Below, piece after piece: positions 13,952 to 22,790 of a DNA stretch of 64,000 nucleotides. The DNA is taken from the NCBI RefSeq assembly GCF_018873765.1, contig NC_057920.1, positions 15,637,307 through 15,701,306 on the forward strand, given 5' to 3'. This stretch comes from Telopea speciosissima (taxonomy: Eukaryota > Streptophyta > Magnoliopsida > Proteales > Proteaceae). The number at the start of each line of letters is the position of its first letter. Positions within the stretch are counted from its first letter, which is position 1. The position numbers and the translations under genes were made by a program. The notes beneath the pieces were generated by a model. That model was not told the DNA's origin and did not search any database. It saw nothing but the letters and a program-made list of their open reading frames with translations.

Positions 13952-16900
13952 ATGATATATGTTAGTAGAGAGGGTGGGGTGGGCTGGCAAAATAGAGGCT
14001 TTGTTCTAATTTTCGTTAATTTTACCATTTTACCCCCACTTAAGTAACAATTTTGCACATGTTTATTAATGGTACCCGCATAAACAAACATTAATAGTTT
14101 ATGATGATAAATCATAAACAACTCTTGAAATGTTTATGAATTTTTGCTTATATTGATTTATTTTAATGAGAAATAGGTGTAATAAATTATACCAACACAT
14201 CTATGTTTAGGTGTCAGATAAACATATATTTAAACTATACCAAAGATAGCCTAAGTACAAATTTGTACCTTATTTGTTTGTGCTTATCATGGATGATATA
14301 ACCAAAGAGACATTTAGATCAGGTTCGTTGGTTATATGCTTTTTGCTGATGATATTGTTTTGGTGGATGCGACAAAAGCATGGATTAACGCCAAGTTAGA
14401 GTTATGGAGATCAACCTTGCAATCAAAAGGTTTTGAGATAAGTAGAATGAAGACGGAGTATATGGTGTGTAATTTTAGTTCCACCGGGATGGATTATGAG
14501 GTGGTGAAAATTGATGAGAGGATTTTGCAAAGTGATGATTTTAGGTATCTGGGCTAAATCATAAATAAATAAGATGATATAGAGGATGATGTTTCACAGA
14601 GAATTAAATTAGAATGTATGAAGTGGAGAGGTGCATCCGGAGTGTTGTGTTATTGATGTAATCCTTTAAAACTAAAGGAAAATTTTATAGGGAAGTTATA
14701 TGACCAGCTATGATGTATGAAGTGGAATGTTGGGCAGTTAAGAAGCATCATATGGATAAACTCAATGTAGTGGAGATGAGGATGTTGAGATGGAAGAGTG
14801 GCAAAACTAGTAAGGATAAATAATGTAGAGCTGGATCACAAAGGACCTAGCCCAGTAGCCTCGGGTAGGATCTTCTTGAATAAAGTTTAATGTTGATTTG
14901 ATCTTTAAAATACTAGGCAACCATTGAAGAACTTGTAGCAGATCACACAATGAGATTGATTGAAATAGAAACAAAGAAGAAAATAGAAAATAGTAAAGAA
15001 GGATAGGATTGGATCAAGTATCCCACTCTCTTCCGGGTCTCTCACCCACGGCCTCTCACCGTATTTTGGTGCCTCACCGATGACATCTCACCGTACTCTT
15101 TCATAGAGCAAAGCACAAGGCTATGTTTTTTGCCTCAATCTCATTAATCAAATTCGTGTACAAGGCTGTAGCCCCTTATAAACTTACATGGAAGACTAAA
15201 AAACAGACTCAAAATACTAAAAAGGAAAGGCCTAACACAATCCTTAACTGATAAGATAACATAAACTGATTAGGAAACTAAAATAATGAAAGAAACAGAC
15301 TCAAAACAAGGCTTTTAACTAAACTAATGAAATAAATCACGTTTTCCTACTTTCTACTCATATTTTAGGCTCATTAAAGTTGCCTATTACAAAGAAGACC
15401 CGTGGCATTAAAGGCCTAACACCTAAATAACCCAACCCAAGGCTTATTTTCAATAAAATAAGCCCTTTAGGTGACTTATCTGCATCAATAAAGGAAGGGA
15501 TGATCATATTAGAACTGATTTGGGAGTAGCTCCGATACATGATAAACTATGAGAAAGTCGTTTGAGGCGGCATGGTCATGTTCAATGGAGGCCTTTGGAT
15601 GCTTCAGTATGAATGAGTGATTTGATTCAGATTGAAGGAACTAAAAGAGCCGAGTATGAACTAAAATGACCATAGAAGAAGTGAGGAAAGACATGCATAG
15701 CTTAGGCCTTGTATCAAGTATGACCTCGAATAGAGCTGATTGGAGGGCAATGATCCATGTAGCTGACCCCATTTAGCTGTGACATGGCTGAGTTGTTGTT
15801 GTTGTTGAGTTTTGTGATAGTAGAAGTATGTTTTGTATTTATTGAAGTAGGTTTAACTTTTATCTTTTCACTGCAGTCTGTTGTGTCTTAAAAAGGGGTT
15901 TGCCTGAGTAATCCCCCTCCCTGCCTTTTCTTTTTTGGTGATAACAAATTTGAAACTTTGTTTCTTATAAGATGAATATCCATGTCATATAAATTTCTAA
16001 AAAGACCATAATTTTCAGAAGTAGTAGCTTCTGGACAAAGAAATGTTTCAGCATTGATTTTCTTTCCCAATAAATTGTAGTTAATGGGCAAGTAAATTTC
16101 TCATGAATTTTTCAGCATTGGTACTCTGTTTTTGAGATTCTTATTTCACCTTCTAAATTTTGTTTCTCCTTCTCCTTGAAGGAATCAAACATTGTTGGTG
16201 AGCTTAACATTGATCATATTGTGAAGGAGAGACATGAGATACAGAGGAGATTGTGGTCCAGGCTGAATGTTGCTGAAGTGGTTGAGGGGATACTGAGGGA
16301 AAGAAATCCAGATGCCAAGTGCTGTTGCTGGAAACTACTTGTCTGTTTCCAGATGAATGGCACAGGGAGGAATGGATCACTTCAGAAAAGCCAAATCAAC
16401 CATTTTGCTGGGCGATGGTTGCTCAACAAGCTTATGGGTGTCAGGAAGGAAGTTGATGATGAACTGCTAGTTTCCTTGCCAGGCGTATCGATATGGAAGA
16501 AGTGGTCTACTAGGCTATCCAGAAGCCTTCCAACCTGTTGTTTATCTGTCATCAGAGACATTGAAGTTGATAAATCAGATGATACAGCAGCTGGTGCAAG
16601 TTCTGTTCTTTTTCTTGTATCAGAAAGCATTCCATTGGAGCTTCAAAAAGTTAAACTCCATAACCTTATTATGTCCTTACCTTGTGGTTCCCGCTTGCCA
16701 CTGCTTATCTTAAGTGGAATGCTTGGAGAAGAGGTTCATGATCCTTCTCTCAGGGTAGTGAATGGACTAGGACTAAATGACATGGATGAAACAAGGATAA
16801 AGAGCTTCTCGATCAAATTCTTAACAAAAGACCAGTCAATGGAACATGTTGACGAGTTTTTCAGCGATGACAAGTTACGAGAGGGCTTACAATGGCTAGC

Positions 16901-18017
16901 GGGACAGTCACCACCACAACCTGATCTCCTTCGTCTTAAGACACGTGAACTGGTTTTGACTCACTTGAATGCCTCATTAGAGGTTCTTGACAAGATGAAT
17001 GTGTCTGATGCGAGTGCGAACCATTGTATATCTGTCTTCAATGAAGCATTGGATCGATCAGCAGAGGAGGTTACTTGTGCAGCTGATATCAATCCTGTCT
17101 GTTGGCCCTGTCCTGAGATGGATATGCTTGAGGAATCCAGCAATGAGCATAAGGCTGTTAACTGGTTTTTACCAAGCATTGGGTGGAGTTCAACTGCGAG
17201 AGTTGAGCCAATTAAATTTGCAATTAATGGTTGCAAGCTACCACTTTTCCCTGATGACTTGTCTTGGTTAGATCGGGATTTACACACAGGAAAGGAGGTC
17301 GAAGATCAGAAATTAGAACTAGAGAAATCCCTTACCAGATATCTGAGTCAATCAAGTAAGATGATGGGGTGGACACTGGCAGCAAGAGAGTCAAATGTAA
17401 TGGTTCAAAATGGTGCTCAATTAGTGCTCCATGATTCCTGCTACCATATAGTTCCTAGATGGGTAGTGATCTTTCAACGAGTTTTCAATTGGCAACTAAT
17501 GAATTTAAGCAGTGGGATCTTCTCAGTAGCTTATGTGTTGGAGCACCAACATGAACCCTCTTTGAAAGAACACGGCATGGTTACTTCTCAGGTTGAAACT
17601 CCATCATTGGAAATTGTGGATTATTCAAGGTATCAGGAGGATACATTACCACCATGTTTTCACAGCCAGCTATCACTTGATGAAATGCTTGAAGTTGGCT
17701 ATAACTCACTTCCTTCTTGGAGGGACCAATCAGAGTCCGAGCGTGTTCATCATCTCTCTGTGATGGAAGACAACGGTAGTATAGCTGTGGATGTTACCAC
17801 TTCCTCTGATTTAATGGAGGATGTTCAGATCCCTCGACGAGATGGTGAATTTGCTGAGACTGACGATACTTGTACGTCAGTTGAGTTAAATTACAGTAAT
17901 AGCGAAGTAGTAGTTTTTAATAAGGATAAAAAACAGGCTGATAGATTGAGCAAGTTGTTGGAGCAGTGTAACCTTGTGCAGGACATGATTGATGAAAAGC
18001 TCTCTATATATTTCTAA
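136..18017 (+). CDS. SAC3B: SAC3B-like SAC3/GANP protein (TREX-2 mRNA export scaffold), 5' end outside window
   Basis: Placed exons: 136-366, 467-697, 798-1028, 5911-6129, 6930-7136, 7485-7741, 7862-7962, 8079-8294, 9038-9265, 9335-9426, 9532-9625, 11231-11323, 11422-12266, 12353-12467, 16182-18017 (TAA at 18015). All junctions are GT-AG and the phases agree throughout, giving about 1660 codons. The SAC3/GANP domain starts at the CPDMCP motif (exon ending 7741), continues through SEREERERKGDLDKYER and ends around the HAHFSK segment (9625). In the family, SAC3 is the TREX-2 scaffold that binds THP1/DSS1/centrin and docks mRNA export at the nuclear pore; Arabidopsis SAC3B has also been linked to transcriptional silencing. 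The length downstream of the domain fits plant SAC3B rather than the shorter SAC3A/C. The family assignment is secure. The start codon and earliest exons are missing, and the N-terminal exon set (three tandem copies) should be checked against transcripts. Confidence 0.94.
1653..2411 (-). mobile_element. Solo LTR, family TGATG...CATTA
   Basis: On the + strand it starts TAATGTA and ends CATCA, i.e. the reverse of the TGATG...TACATTA ends seen in the other family members. It is flanked by CTAAT (1648-1652) and CTAAC (2412-2416), a one-mismatch 5-bp target-site duplication. Its internal sequence is clearly similar to the copy at 14821-15487. No internal retrotransposon region is present. Confidence 0.7.
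3150..5070. repeat. Inverted pair of a repeat-element core
   Basis: About 400 bp at 3150-3570 is the reverse complement of about 4660-5070 with moderate divergence; for example, the segment around 3425-3470 pairs with that around 4765-4810. A third copy in + orientation lies at about 41000-41400. The left arm is interrupted by the plastid rRNA fragment and contains a run of 16 C (3309-3324). Confidence 0.75.
3606..3744 (+). rRNA. Plastid 16S rRNA 3' end plus spacer (nuclear plastid insertion)
   Basis: Positions 3606-3682 read as the 3' end of a chloroplast 16S rRNA, including the GTAACAAGG-type decoding region (with substitutions) and the terminal GGATCACCTCCTTT anti-Shine-Dalgarno end. The sequence then continues into the plastid 16S-23S spacer to about 3744. 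It is a non-functional nuclear copy (NUPT) with several substitutions. An 11-bp direct repeat, GCTTTCACCGA, flanks it (3598-3608 and 3745-3755). Confidence 0.85.
4440..5325 (+). repeat. Word-type repeat element, ACTCG/GAGATCTCG version
   Basis: The element begins near AAGGTACTAAAACTCGG and ends near TCTCGAACTATGACA. Its two ends, roughly 100-200 bp each, are built from short recurring words (ACTCGG, GAGATCTCG, CGAGTTG), while the middle contains the shared core (4660-5070). It has no coding capacity and its class is unknown to me. Related copies use other words at their ends. Confidence 0.55.
5911..7136 (+). CDS. SAC3B: SAC3B N-terminal exons 5911-6129 and 6930-7136
   Basis: The first exon (219 nt) follows CTGGGGTAG and starts with one base that completes a codon from the AG-ending exon before it. 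It encodes a hydrophilic segment starting WARSPIEETNSY. The second (207 nt) follows TTGTCCAG and contains PKRTRSPPVPSSDE, a motif shared with the 231-nt tandem exons, so the two are likely ancient duplicates. Both are multiples of three in the same phase, as are the tandem exons, so this low-complexity N-terminal region can gain or lose exons without frameshift. Confidence 0.75.
6605..6749 (+). pseudogene. Decayed tandem copy of the SAC3B exon 6930-7136
   Basis: The sequence matches exon 6930-7136 from CTGC(T/C)GTATCTCATCC through the PKRTRSP-coding segment, but in the exon's frame it has stops (TGA replacing the Gly codon at about 6691, TAG in the CATGTAGCC segment). It also lacks the upstream acceptor that the working copy has. 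The flanking intron is duplicated too: 6508-6600 resembles 6763-6855. It is a dead exon left by a tandem duplication of about 255 bp. Confidence 0.85.
7485..9625 (+). CDS. SAC3B: SAC3B exons encoding the SAC3/GANP domain
   Basis: Exons 7485-7741, 7862-7962, 8079-8294, 9038-9265, 9335-9426 and 9532-9625. Readable landmarks in order: ELQAKAKRLARF, GLCPDMCPD, SEREERERKGDLDKYERLD, VDYLLALLGQPHDVRFLGMY, RMDLRMQHIFNRRA, IRLHIIAMHELCEYTKGEG, FRGYYALLKLDKHPGYK, TPEIRQAPEVLFAREVAR and CRTGNFIAFFRLARKATY. These are the most conserved segments of plant SAC3B, and all catalogue in the expected order with no frameshift. The domain forms the helical scaffold that carries THP1 and DSS1 in TREX-2. The introns here are short except 8295-9037. 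Confidence 0.95.
8295..9037 (+). other. SAC3B intron, 743 bp
   Basis: Sits between the LEQM- and IRLHIIAMHEL-coding exons, which are contiguous in the family. I see no exon or recognisable mobile element in it. Confidence 0.6.
9626..11230 (+). other. SAC3B intron, 1.6 kb
   Basis: Contains a minus-strand Copia 3' fragment (about 9950-10640) and a GA dinucleotide microsatellite at about 10951-10977. The rest is AT-rich without recognisable features. Confidence 0.65.
9950..10640 (-). mobile_element. Copia retrotransposon 3' fragment (RNase H end, PPT, part LTR)
   Basis: Read on the - strand from about 10640: SVKAEYRAMAQG, then CNNKAAISIAHNP, RTKHVEIDRHFIKEKI and AFTKGLP. This is the C-terminal end of a Copia RNase H, with a stop and substitutions. 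It is followed by a polypurine tract (reverse of 10275-10290) and an LTR start TGTTG at 10274 reading leftward. No 5' part of the element is present, so it is a truncated, inactive copy. Confidence 0.8.
11231..12467 (+). CDS. SAC3B: SAC3B exons after the SAC3 domain
   Basis: Exons 11231-11323 (LRTQAFASLHSG...WLGME), 11422-12266 (EEDIENLLEYHGFSVKEFEE and a long acidic, Ser/Pro-rich middle) and 12353-12467 (IWKRRSSKQRELREQRK...). The 845-nt exon contains an internal near-repeat: MPSSVKEMPLVSRDN at about 11935-11980 and MPSSVKEPPLQ at about 12025-12055. The final short exon is a basic helix-like segment typical of the region before the C-terminal domain. Phases match on both sides. Confidence 0.92.
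12830..13521 (+). repeat. Word-type repeat element, GATACGGTA version
   Basis: Both ends are made of recurring GTATC/GATACGGTA words (about 12838-13000 and 13440-13520), with an unrelated middle. The architecture matches the ACTCG and TTTCGG versions elsewhere in the window, but the word differs. It is non-coding. Confidence 0.5.
13757..14251. mobile_element. Tourist-like MITE
   Basis: The terminal inverted repeats read GGCTCTCTTTGACATA on the left and, reversed, GGCTATCTTTGGTATA on the right. The flanking 3-bp TAA occurs on both sides (13754-13756 and 14252-14254), as expected for PIF/Harbinger-type elements. About 495 bp, AT-rich, with an internal TA dinucleotide run near 13915-13945 and no transposase. 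Confidence 0.7.
14285..15807 (+). mobile_element. 5'-truncated LINE, interrupted by a solo LTR
   Basis: Left part 14285-14820 encodes the reverse transcriptase core LFADDIVLVDATK and SKGFEISRMKTEYMVCNFS. The right part resumes at 15493 with degenerate C-terminal RT sequence and ends in a GTT repeat tail (about 15792-15807) after the usual LINE 3' end. Several stops make it dead. The 667-bp solo LTR 14821-15487 sits in the middle. Confidence 0.85.
14821..15487 (-). mobile_element. Solo LTR inside LINE, target-site duplication ATAAA
   Basis: Starts TAATGTAG and ends CTGCATCA (+ strand), matching the family ends in reverse. Perfect 5-bp duplication ATAAA at 14816-14820 and 15488-15492. Removing it restores continuous LINE sequence. 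Confidence 0.9.
16182..18017 (+). CDS. SAC3B: SAC3B last exon (C-terminal domain)
   Basis: A single 1836-nt exon encoding 611 residues and the TAA stop. It follows CTCCTTGAAG. It includes RNPDAKCCCWKLLVCFQMN, GVSIWKKWSTRLS, ASSVLFLVSESIPLELQKVKL and SLPCGSRLPLLILSG, the C-terminal block conserved in plant SAC3B and absent from yeast Sac3. It ends with a leucine-rich helix (LSKLLEQCNLVQDMI). No frameshift or internal stop is seen over 1.8 kb, so the gene is under constraint. Confidence 0.95.
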   Translation, partial: ESNIVGELNIDHIVKERHEIQRRLWSRLNVAEVVEGILRERNPDAKCCCWKLLVCFQMNGTGRNGSLQKSQINHFAGRWLLNKLMGVRKEVDDELLVSLPGVSIWKKWSTRLSRSLPTCCLSVIRDIEVDKSDDTAAGASSVLFLVSESIPLELQKVKLHNLIMSLPCGSRLPLLILSGMLGEEVHDPSLRVVNGLGLNDMDETRIKSFSIKFLTKDQSMEHVDEFFSDDKLREGLQWLAGQSPPQPDLLRLKTRELVLTHLNASLEVLDKMNVSDASANHCISVFNEALDRSAEEVTCAADINPVCWPCPEMDMLEESSNEHKAVNWFLPSIGWSSTARVEPIKFAINGCKLPLFPDDLSWLDRDLHTGKEVEDQKLELEKSLTRYLSQSSKMMGWTLAARESNVMVQNGAQLVLHDSCYHIVPRWVVIFQRVFNWQLMNLSSGIFSVAYVLEHQHEPSLKEHGMVTSQVETPSLEIVDYSRYQEDTLPPCFHSQLSLDEMLEVGYNSLPSWRDQSESERVHHLSVMEDNGSIAVDVTTSSDLMEDVQIPRRDGEFAETDDTCTSVELNYSNSEVVVFNKDKKQADRLSKLLEQCNLVQDMIDEKLSIYF

Positions 18018-19551
18018 AAATCTAATGTACTGAGAATTTTTGTAAGCCGATTGTAATTTGAATGTCACATTCACTTGTGGTTCTGGTTCATAATTCCACT
18101 TATAGGATGTATTCAAGGTGTGCTAGTTTGCCCAGAGATGTTTCTACATATAGTTGGGAGTTTAATTAGTTTTGTTGTTGGTATTTGACCCCATAATTAC
18201 TGTAGAGTCTTTAGTTTGGTTGTTCATTTTAGAGAACAATCTCACTGACATGTTTTACGAATCAGAAAAAAAGGACCGAGTTTCCCTTCACCCACGGTGA
18301 ATGGGTATTTTGGAACATACTTACACCCTAGGAGGGGTTTATGAATCCTGGGATGGTGGGTGGACCGTCGTCCTCTATCGGTGGAGGAAAACTTTGTCGA
18401 AAAAAAAAATGTATGTTCAATCTCTGATTACTGTGCTCTATTTTTGTGGAATTTTTTTCAGAAACAAAAGAGAGGAATGTAAAAAATTTCAATTTTGCAG
18501 CTGTCTGAGTGTTACAGTGTTGCAACTTGCAACCATTAAGAAAAAAGGGTAATGTTTAACTCCAGTTTCATTACAATTTAGTGGGCTGGATTTGGGCATT
18601 CTTTCGCTTGAGTGGGCCTGACCTGATCTCCTTTAGTCTGGGCCCAGGTATTCATGAAAGTGATATAAAACTTACCTCTTTGGTTTGCCTTAGAAAATCG
18701 TTGACCAATCATAGATAGGATACTTTTTGATGAGTAGTTTTTTCTACCATTAGATTGACATCAGAGAAATTACTATTTTGATAGGATCTTGATTTGATTC
18801 CAATCCAAAGGTCGATAAACAGGTCTTTACATGAGGGAAGCGTACTATCTCATTCTCTTCCCCCAGAATGAATTATACTATTTACATGTTACGTCAGAGA
18901 CTACTCACTTCCCACCAAGATGACTTCTGCTAGACGTGCACAGCCAGGGTTAGTTAAGTAATTTTATTGAGAAAGAGAAAAGTAGAGATCTTTTTCGTTT
19001 TTTTCTTTCCAACGCTTTCAAAAAGGACTGCAAAATAGAAGAACGTGTTGACTCAGCATTCTGAGAAAAACCCGACTGTCTTGGATGAATCCTTCTCCGA
19101 AGCTTCGCGTTGATGTGAAGGAAATGGTCAACCACTACCAGTCTTCTCTTACCACCTTAGGAAGGAAAGAATATAAATCTTGTTTTCCGTCATAGATACC
19201 AATCCGTTTCCAAATAACACTGGTGATATGCTAAGAAGTGTACTATCGATTGCACCGAATCATTTTCTAATTAGTCTTTTGTCTTTACCCACAAAGCACG
19301 CCTTATTTGATCGGTTCATTAGGTTATTTATTTGAAGACCAAGGCTAGTTTAGGAAACAAAAATTCTCTTCACCATATCCACGCATTCTCTTCAATAAGC
19401 CATTATCAGTGGGGGACGGGAGGGGCGACTCAGATCGAGCAGAGAGAGAGAGAGAGAGAAAGTCTTTGAAGGAAAGCAAAGAAGCAGAGAGAATCAATCA
19501 ACTCAAGAAGCAGAGAATTGAATAGTTCAATTGATCAGAGAAAGAAAATCG
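18018..19551. other. Intergenic: SAC3B 3' side and upstream region of membrane-protein gene
   Basis: The first ~200 bp would hold the SAC3B 3' UTR. The last ~150 bp is purine-rich with a GA dinucleotide run at about 19440-19460, which could be a GAGA-type promoter or 5' UTR element of the next gene (inference). No gene is recognised between. Confidence 0.5.
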
Positions 19552-20553
19552 ATGGATAGAGAACCAGAGGAGCTTCAATTCCTGGGATTGTTTGGAATCT
19601 ACAAGGAATCCTTCAAGATTATCTTCTCATGGCGAAAAATCTTCAACAAGATCACCCTTGCACTTGTCCTCCCACTTACCTTCATCTTCCTAGCTCACAT
19701 GCAAATCTCTGCGCTGATCTTCTCCAAAATCATCCACAACGAAGACGCCTTAGACTACACTCGCTCAGATACGGCTGCCTACAATCGCCTTAGCGATCGA
19801 ATTTCGTCGGAATGGGTCGCTTTCTGGCTCTTCAAGGCGGCTTACCTCGTCTTCCTTCTCATCTTCTCCCTTCTCTCCACTTCTGCTGTCGTGTACACTA
19901 TCGCTTCCATCTACACAGCTAAAGAATTGACCTTCAAGAAGGTGATGACCGTTGTCCCCAGGGTCTGGAAACGCCTCATGGTCACCTTCCTATGGAGTTT
20001 CCTCATCGTTTTCATTTACAATGTTGTTGCTGTGGTTTTCTTAGTACTTGCCCTAATCACCGTCAATCCTGGAACCATCGGCGGGACAACACTTTTAATC
20101 GTTCTTGTCGTCCTCTACTTCAGTGGGGTTGTTTATATCAGTATTGTGTGGCACTTGGCTTCGGTGATATCTGTTTTAGAAGATTTCAAGGGAATTAAGG
20201 CCATGAGAAAGAGCAAGGCCTTGATTAAGGGGAAGATGTGGATTGCGTGTGCGATCTTCGTTAAGCTGATGATCGTATTTATATTGATAGAATTTGCGTT
20301 TGAGAAGATGGTGGTTCATGGGGAGAAATTGGGGATTTGGAGTAGAGTTTTCTCTGGGATAGTTTGCTTCTTGTTATTGATGCAGTTGTTTCTGTTCGGG
20401 CTGGTTGTTCAGTCTGTGTTTTACTTCGTCTGCAAGTCTTATCATCATGAGAGCATCGATAAGTCTCTCTTGGCAGATCATCTCGAGGTTTATGTCGGAG
20501 AGTATGTTCCTCTCAGGGGTAAGGATATTCAATTGGAGCAATTTGAGGTGTAA
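19552..20553 (+). CDS. Plant multi-pass membrane protein (At4g19950/At5g44860-like)
   Basis: Intronless, 333 residues, ATG at 19552 (MDREPEELQFLGLFGIYKES), TAA at 20551. The first ATG in the open frame is used, and it matches where the family begins. I count about six hydrophobic segments: residues ~33-57, ~90-118, ~140-168, ~175-205, ~222-245 and ~258-290, followed by a short polar tail ending in QLEQFEV. The family is annotated in plants only as uncharacterised membrane protein or, by an old label, 'polyadenylate-binding protein 1-B-binding protein'; I know of no established biochemical role. The segment after the fourth helix (VLEDFKGIKAMRKSKALIKGK) is a conserved basic loop. The reading frame is clean and codon use is GC-richer than the surroundings, so it looks functional. 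Confidence 0.85.
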   Translation: MDREPEELQFLGLFGIYKESFKIIFSWRKIFNKITLALVLPLTFIFLAHMQISALIFSKIIHNEDALDYTRSDTAAYNRLSDRISSEWVAFWLFKAAYLVFLLIFSLLSTSAVVYTIASIYTAKELTFKKVMTVVPRVWKRLMVTFLWSFLIVFIYNVVAVVFLVLALITVNPGTIGGTTLLIVLVVLYFSGVVYISIVWHLASVISVLEDFKGIKAMRKSKALIKGKMWIACAIFVKLMIVFILIEFAFEKMVVHGEKLGIWSRVFSGIVCFLLLMQLFLFGLVVQSVFYFVCKSYHHESIDKSLLADHLEVYVGEYVPLRGKDIQLEQFEV

Positions 20554-22440
20554 AAGTTTTCTTTTTCTTTTTGATTTGATATCTTACTTTGTATACATAT
20601 AAAGCTGGCTCTAAAATCATTCTATCAGATTATATATACTCTATCTCTCTCTTCATCTTCTGAATTAACAATGTCCATAAAAAAAATATATCTTCTGAAT
20701 TAACAAGGTTGGTATCATAGCAATTTTTTTGGGGCTGTTCTGGTAAGGAGTTGCCCACTAAAAACAAAGTAACGGTTCACAAATAGTATGTTTGTTGATA
20801 TGATGGCTATAGAAGCACAAATAGTATGTTTGTTGATATGATGGCTATAGAAGTCTTAGTTTTCAAGGTGGGGGTGGGGGTGGGATCGTATTCTAGTTGT
20901 ATAGCACTTGCACCAGGGGGGCCAAGGAGAGTGCATGCACGGCATCAACATAGATGCAACGCAAGACAGTATTTTCGCACACTCATCATGTTTGGATGCT
21001 AGAGCAACACAATCAAGTAGTGTTCTTTTTCTAGAAAATAAAGTTTTAGTTTTGTGTTTCCATAAAAAAAAAGGTCTTAGTTTTGTGGGAGGAATCTTCT
21101 ACGCCACATGGGGGAGGGATCTTCTCCGTTACACCAATAATGGCACACGGGGAATTGTTACATTTACATGGAACCCCTATGGTCAGGTTAAGAGAGAGAG
21201 AGAGAGAGAGAATAAAAGAAAAACCATATATCAATAGTGGTGCGCCTGCGGTAAATCAGCTCGACCATCGGGAGAGAGTGGTTGTAGATCAATAGCAAGA
21301 AAAGGTTGGTCATAGATCACCATTTATGAATAATATTTTTATTTGCATGACAAGTACTTGTTCATATGTAGTTTCTCTTTACATATTTATTCGTATGATA
21401 GGTACTTATTCCGTTATTCGTACGTAGTTTCTCTTTACATCTGAATGTCTAGGGATAGAGAGGTCATTTCAAGTGATGAGGAGATAGATAGAGATGAGAG
21501 ATTGTTTCTTGGTAATTGGAGAAAGAGGAAAGAAGTTTGGTTTGTTGCCTCTTAATTCACACCAAGTGGAAAAATAAGAGTCATAAGTGTAGGCTATGTT
21601 AGGTCTAAAGCCTATTATGGAAACCCCAGAGCCAATTCCGCCCCAAGTCTAAGAGTATTGCCTGTTTGGACAACAACATCTCCACATTGGCTTGTGATAT
21701 ATCTCGGATTTGGATTGGTGTATGACACTAATCAATGGTCGATCCCATTTACATGAGATAAGGCTGAGTTGAGTTACGTTGTGTATAATACTATCCATGG
21801 TTATCATCTATCATATGTGAATAAAAAATGGCCATGGATGTTGTGGTCACTGTACACTTTAGGGAGGAAGACATCGAGGACAAACCATAGAATATGAGTT
21901 CCTCAAAATCCTGCATGATTACATTTTCAGAAGAATAGATAGGCCTTATTGGACAACATTCCTTGGAAGAGCCATGATAGGGAGAGGGTTCTTCATTTCA
22001 TAGGCCAACTTCAACCCCTTACTCAAGTCAATTGACTTCTTAGCTTGTCAAATGAAAGTTTGTGGTATCGCCAATGAGATCATCTGGATAGGATGGTGAT
22101 ATTGTACAAAAAACGTGAACCTATAACGGCGCAGAAAATAATAGAAATTGTGAACAAACAATCACACAATACACATGAAGATTTACGTGATTCGACAAGA
22201 TTTCCTAAATCCATGGTGAGATGAGATCTGCTTTACTATCAATGGAGAATGAGGTTACAACCGCTTATCCTCACACCTCTAAGATTGATTACAGAGAAAA
22301 AACCCTCGTTAAAAAGATATAGCAAAACCTACAACCTCTTAACGACCCTTCAGAACCAGCCCACTTATGTAACCGAGGGAATACAAGACATTGTACCTCC
22401 AACATGATATACCGCACAAATAAGATACAAATTAATAACA
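20554..22440. other. Intergenic, repeat remnants
   Basis: Contains a 38-bp perfect tandem duplication (20778-20815 and 20816-20853), an AG microsatellite (about 21188-21210), a LINE-like 3' tail around 21740-21785, and LTR-like sequence around 22100-22350 (ACACATGAAGATTTACGTG type). No gene is supported. Confidence 0.45.
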
Positions 22441-22469
22441 TTTTTTTTGTAACACAAAGACTATGTTGG

Positions 22470-22790
22470 ATTTCAAAGCATAGCTGGGTTCGGTGGGATC
22501 AGTTGCTGGATATAACGAAGCTCCAAACTTCAACAGCATTGGTAGTAACTATGTTGGATTTCAACTCCCCCATACTGGAATGCAGTTTGGGTCGAATCAA
22601 ATGGCCATCAGTAGTGTGAGAGCATCAAATGATACCTATTTAGTACTACCGTCACTACAACAAGAACAAAATGGCTTTGGAGTTGGGAGGAGATGAAGTC
22701 TACAACCAAGTTGATTTGTTTAAAGATGTCTCTTCTCTTGCAGGTCCGGGTTCAACACCAACTAAAGCCATAATGTACCCACTCGGTTAG
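22470..22790 (+). pseudogene. Unidentified gene fragment
   Basis: About 200 bp reads as a low-complexity protein segment (GYNEAPNFNSIGSNYVGFQL and MQFGSNQMAISS), ending at TGA near 22696. The composition resembles the C-terminal tail of a plant transcription factor, but I cannot assign a family. No start or conserved domain is visible. Confidence 0.3.

Larger units (their letters stand above)
12468..16181 (+). other. SAC3B 3.7-kb intron
   Basis: Contains a word-type repeat (12830-13521), a Tourist-like MITE (13757-14251), and a LINE fragment (14285-15807) split by a solo LTR (14821-15487). The remaining sequence on both edges looks like original intron. Confidence 0.75.

Noticed and set aside
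14336..14557. Open frame with LFADDIVLVD as a host gene
   Set aside because: It is the LINE reverse transcriptase core, truncated and followed by stops.
19531..19551. Upstream extension of the membrane-protein start
   Set aside because: The upstream codon is TTG; the first ATG at 19552 fits the family N-terminus.
21650..21790. Complete LINE or SINE
   Set aside because: Only a degenerate 3' tail-like stretch is seen, too short to call an element.
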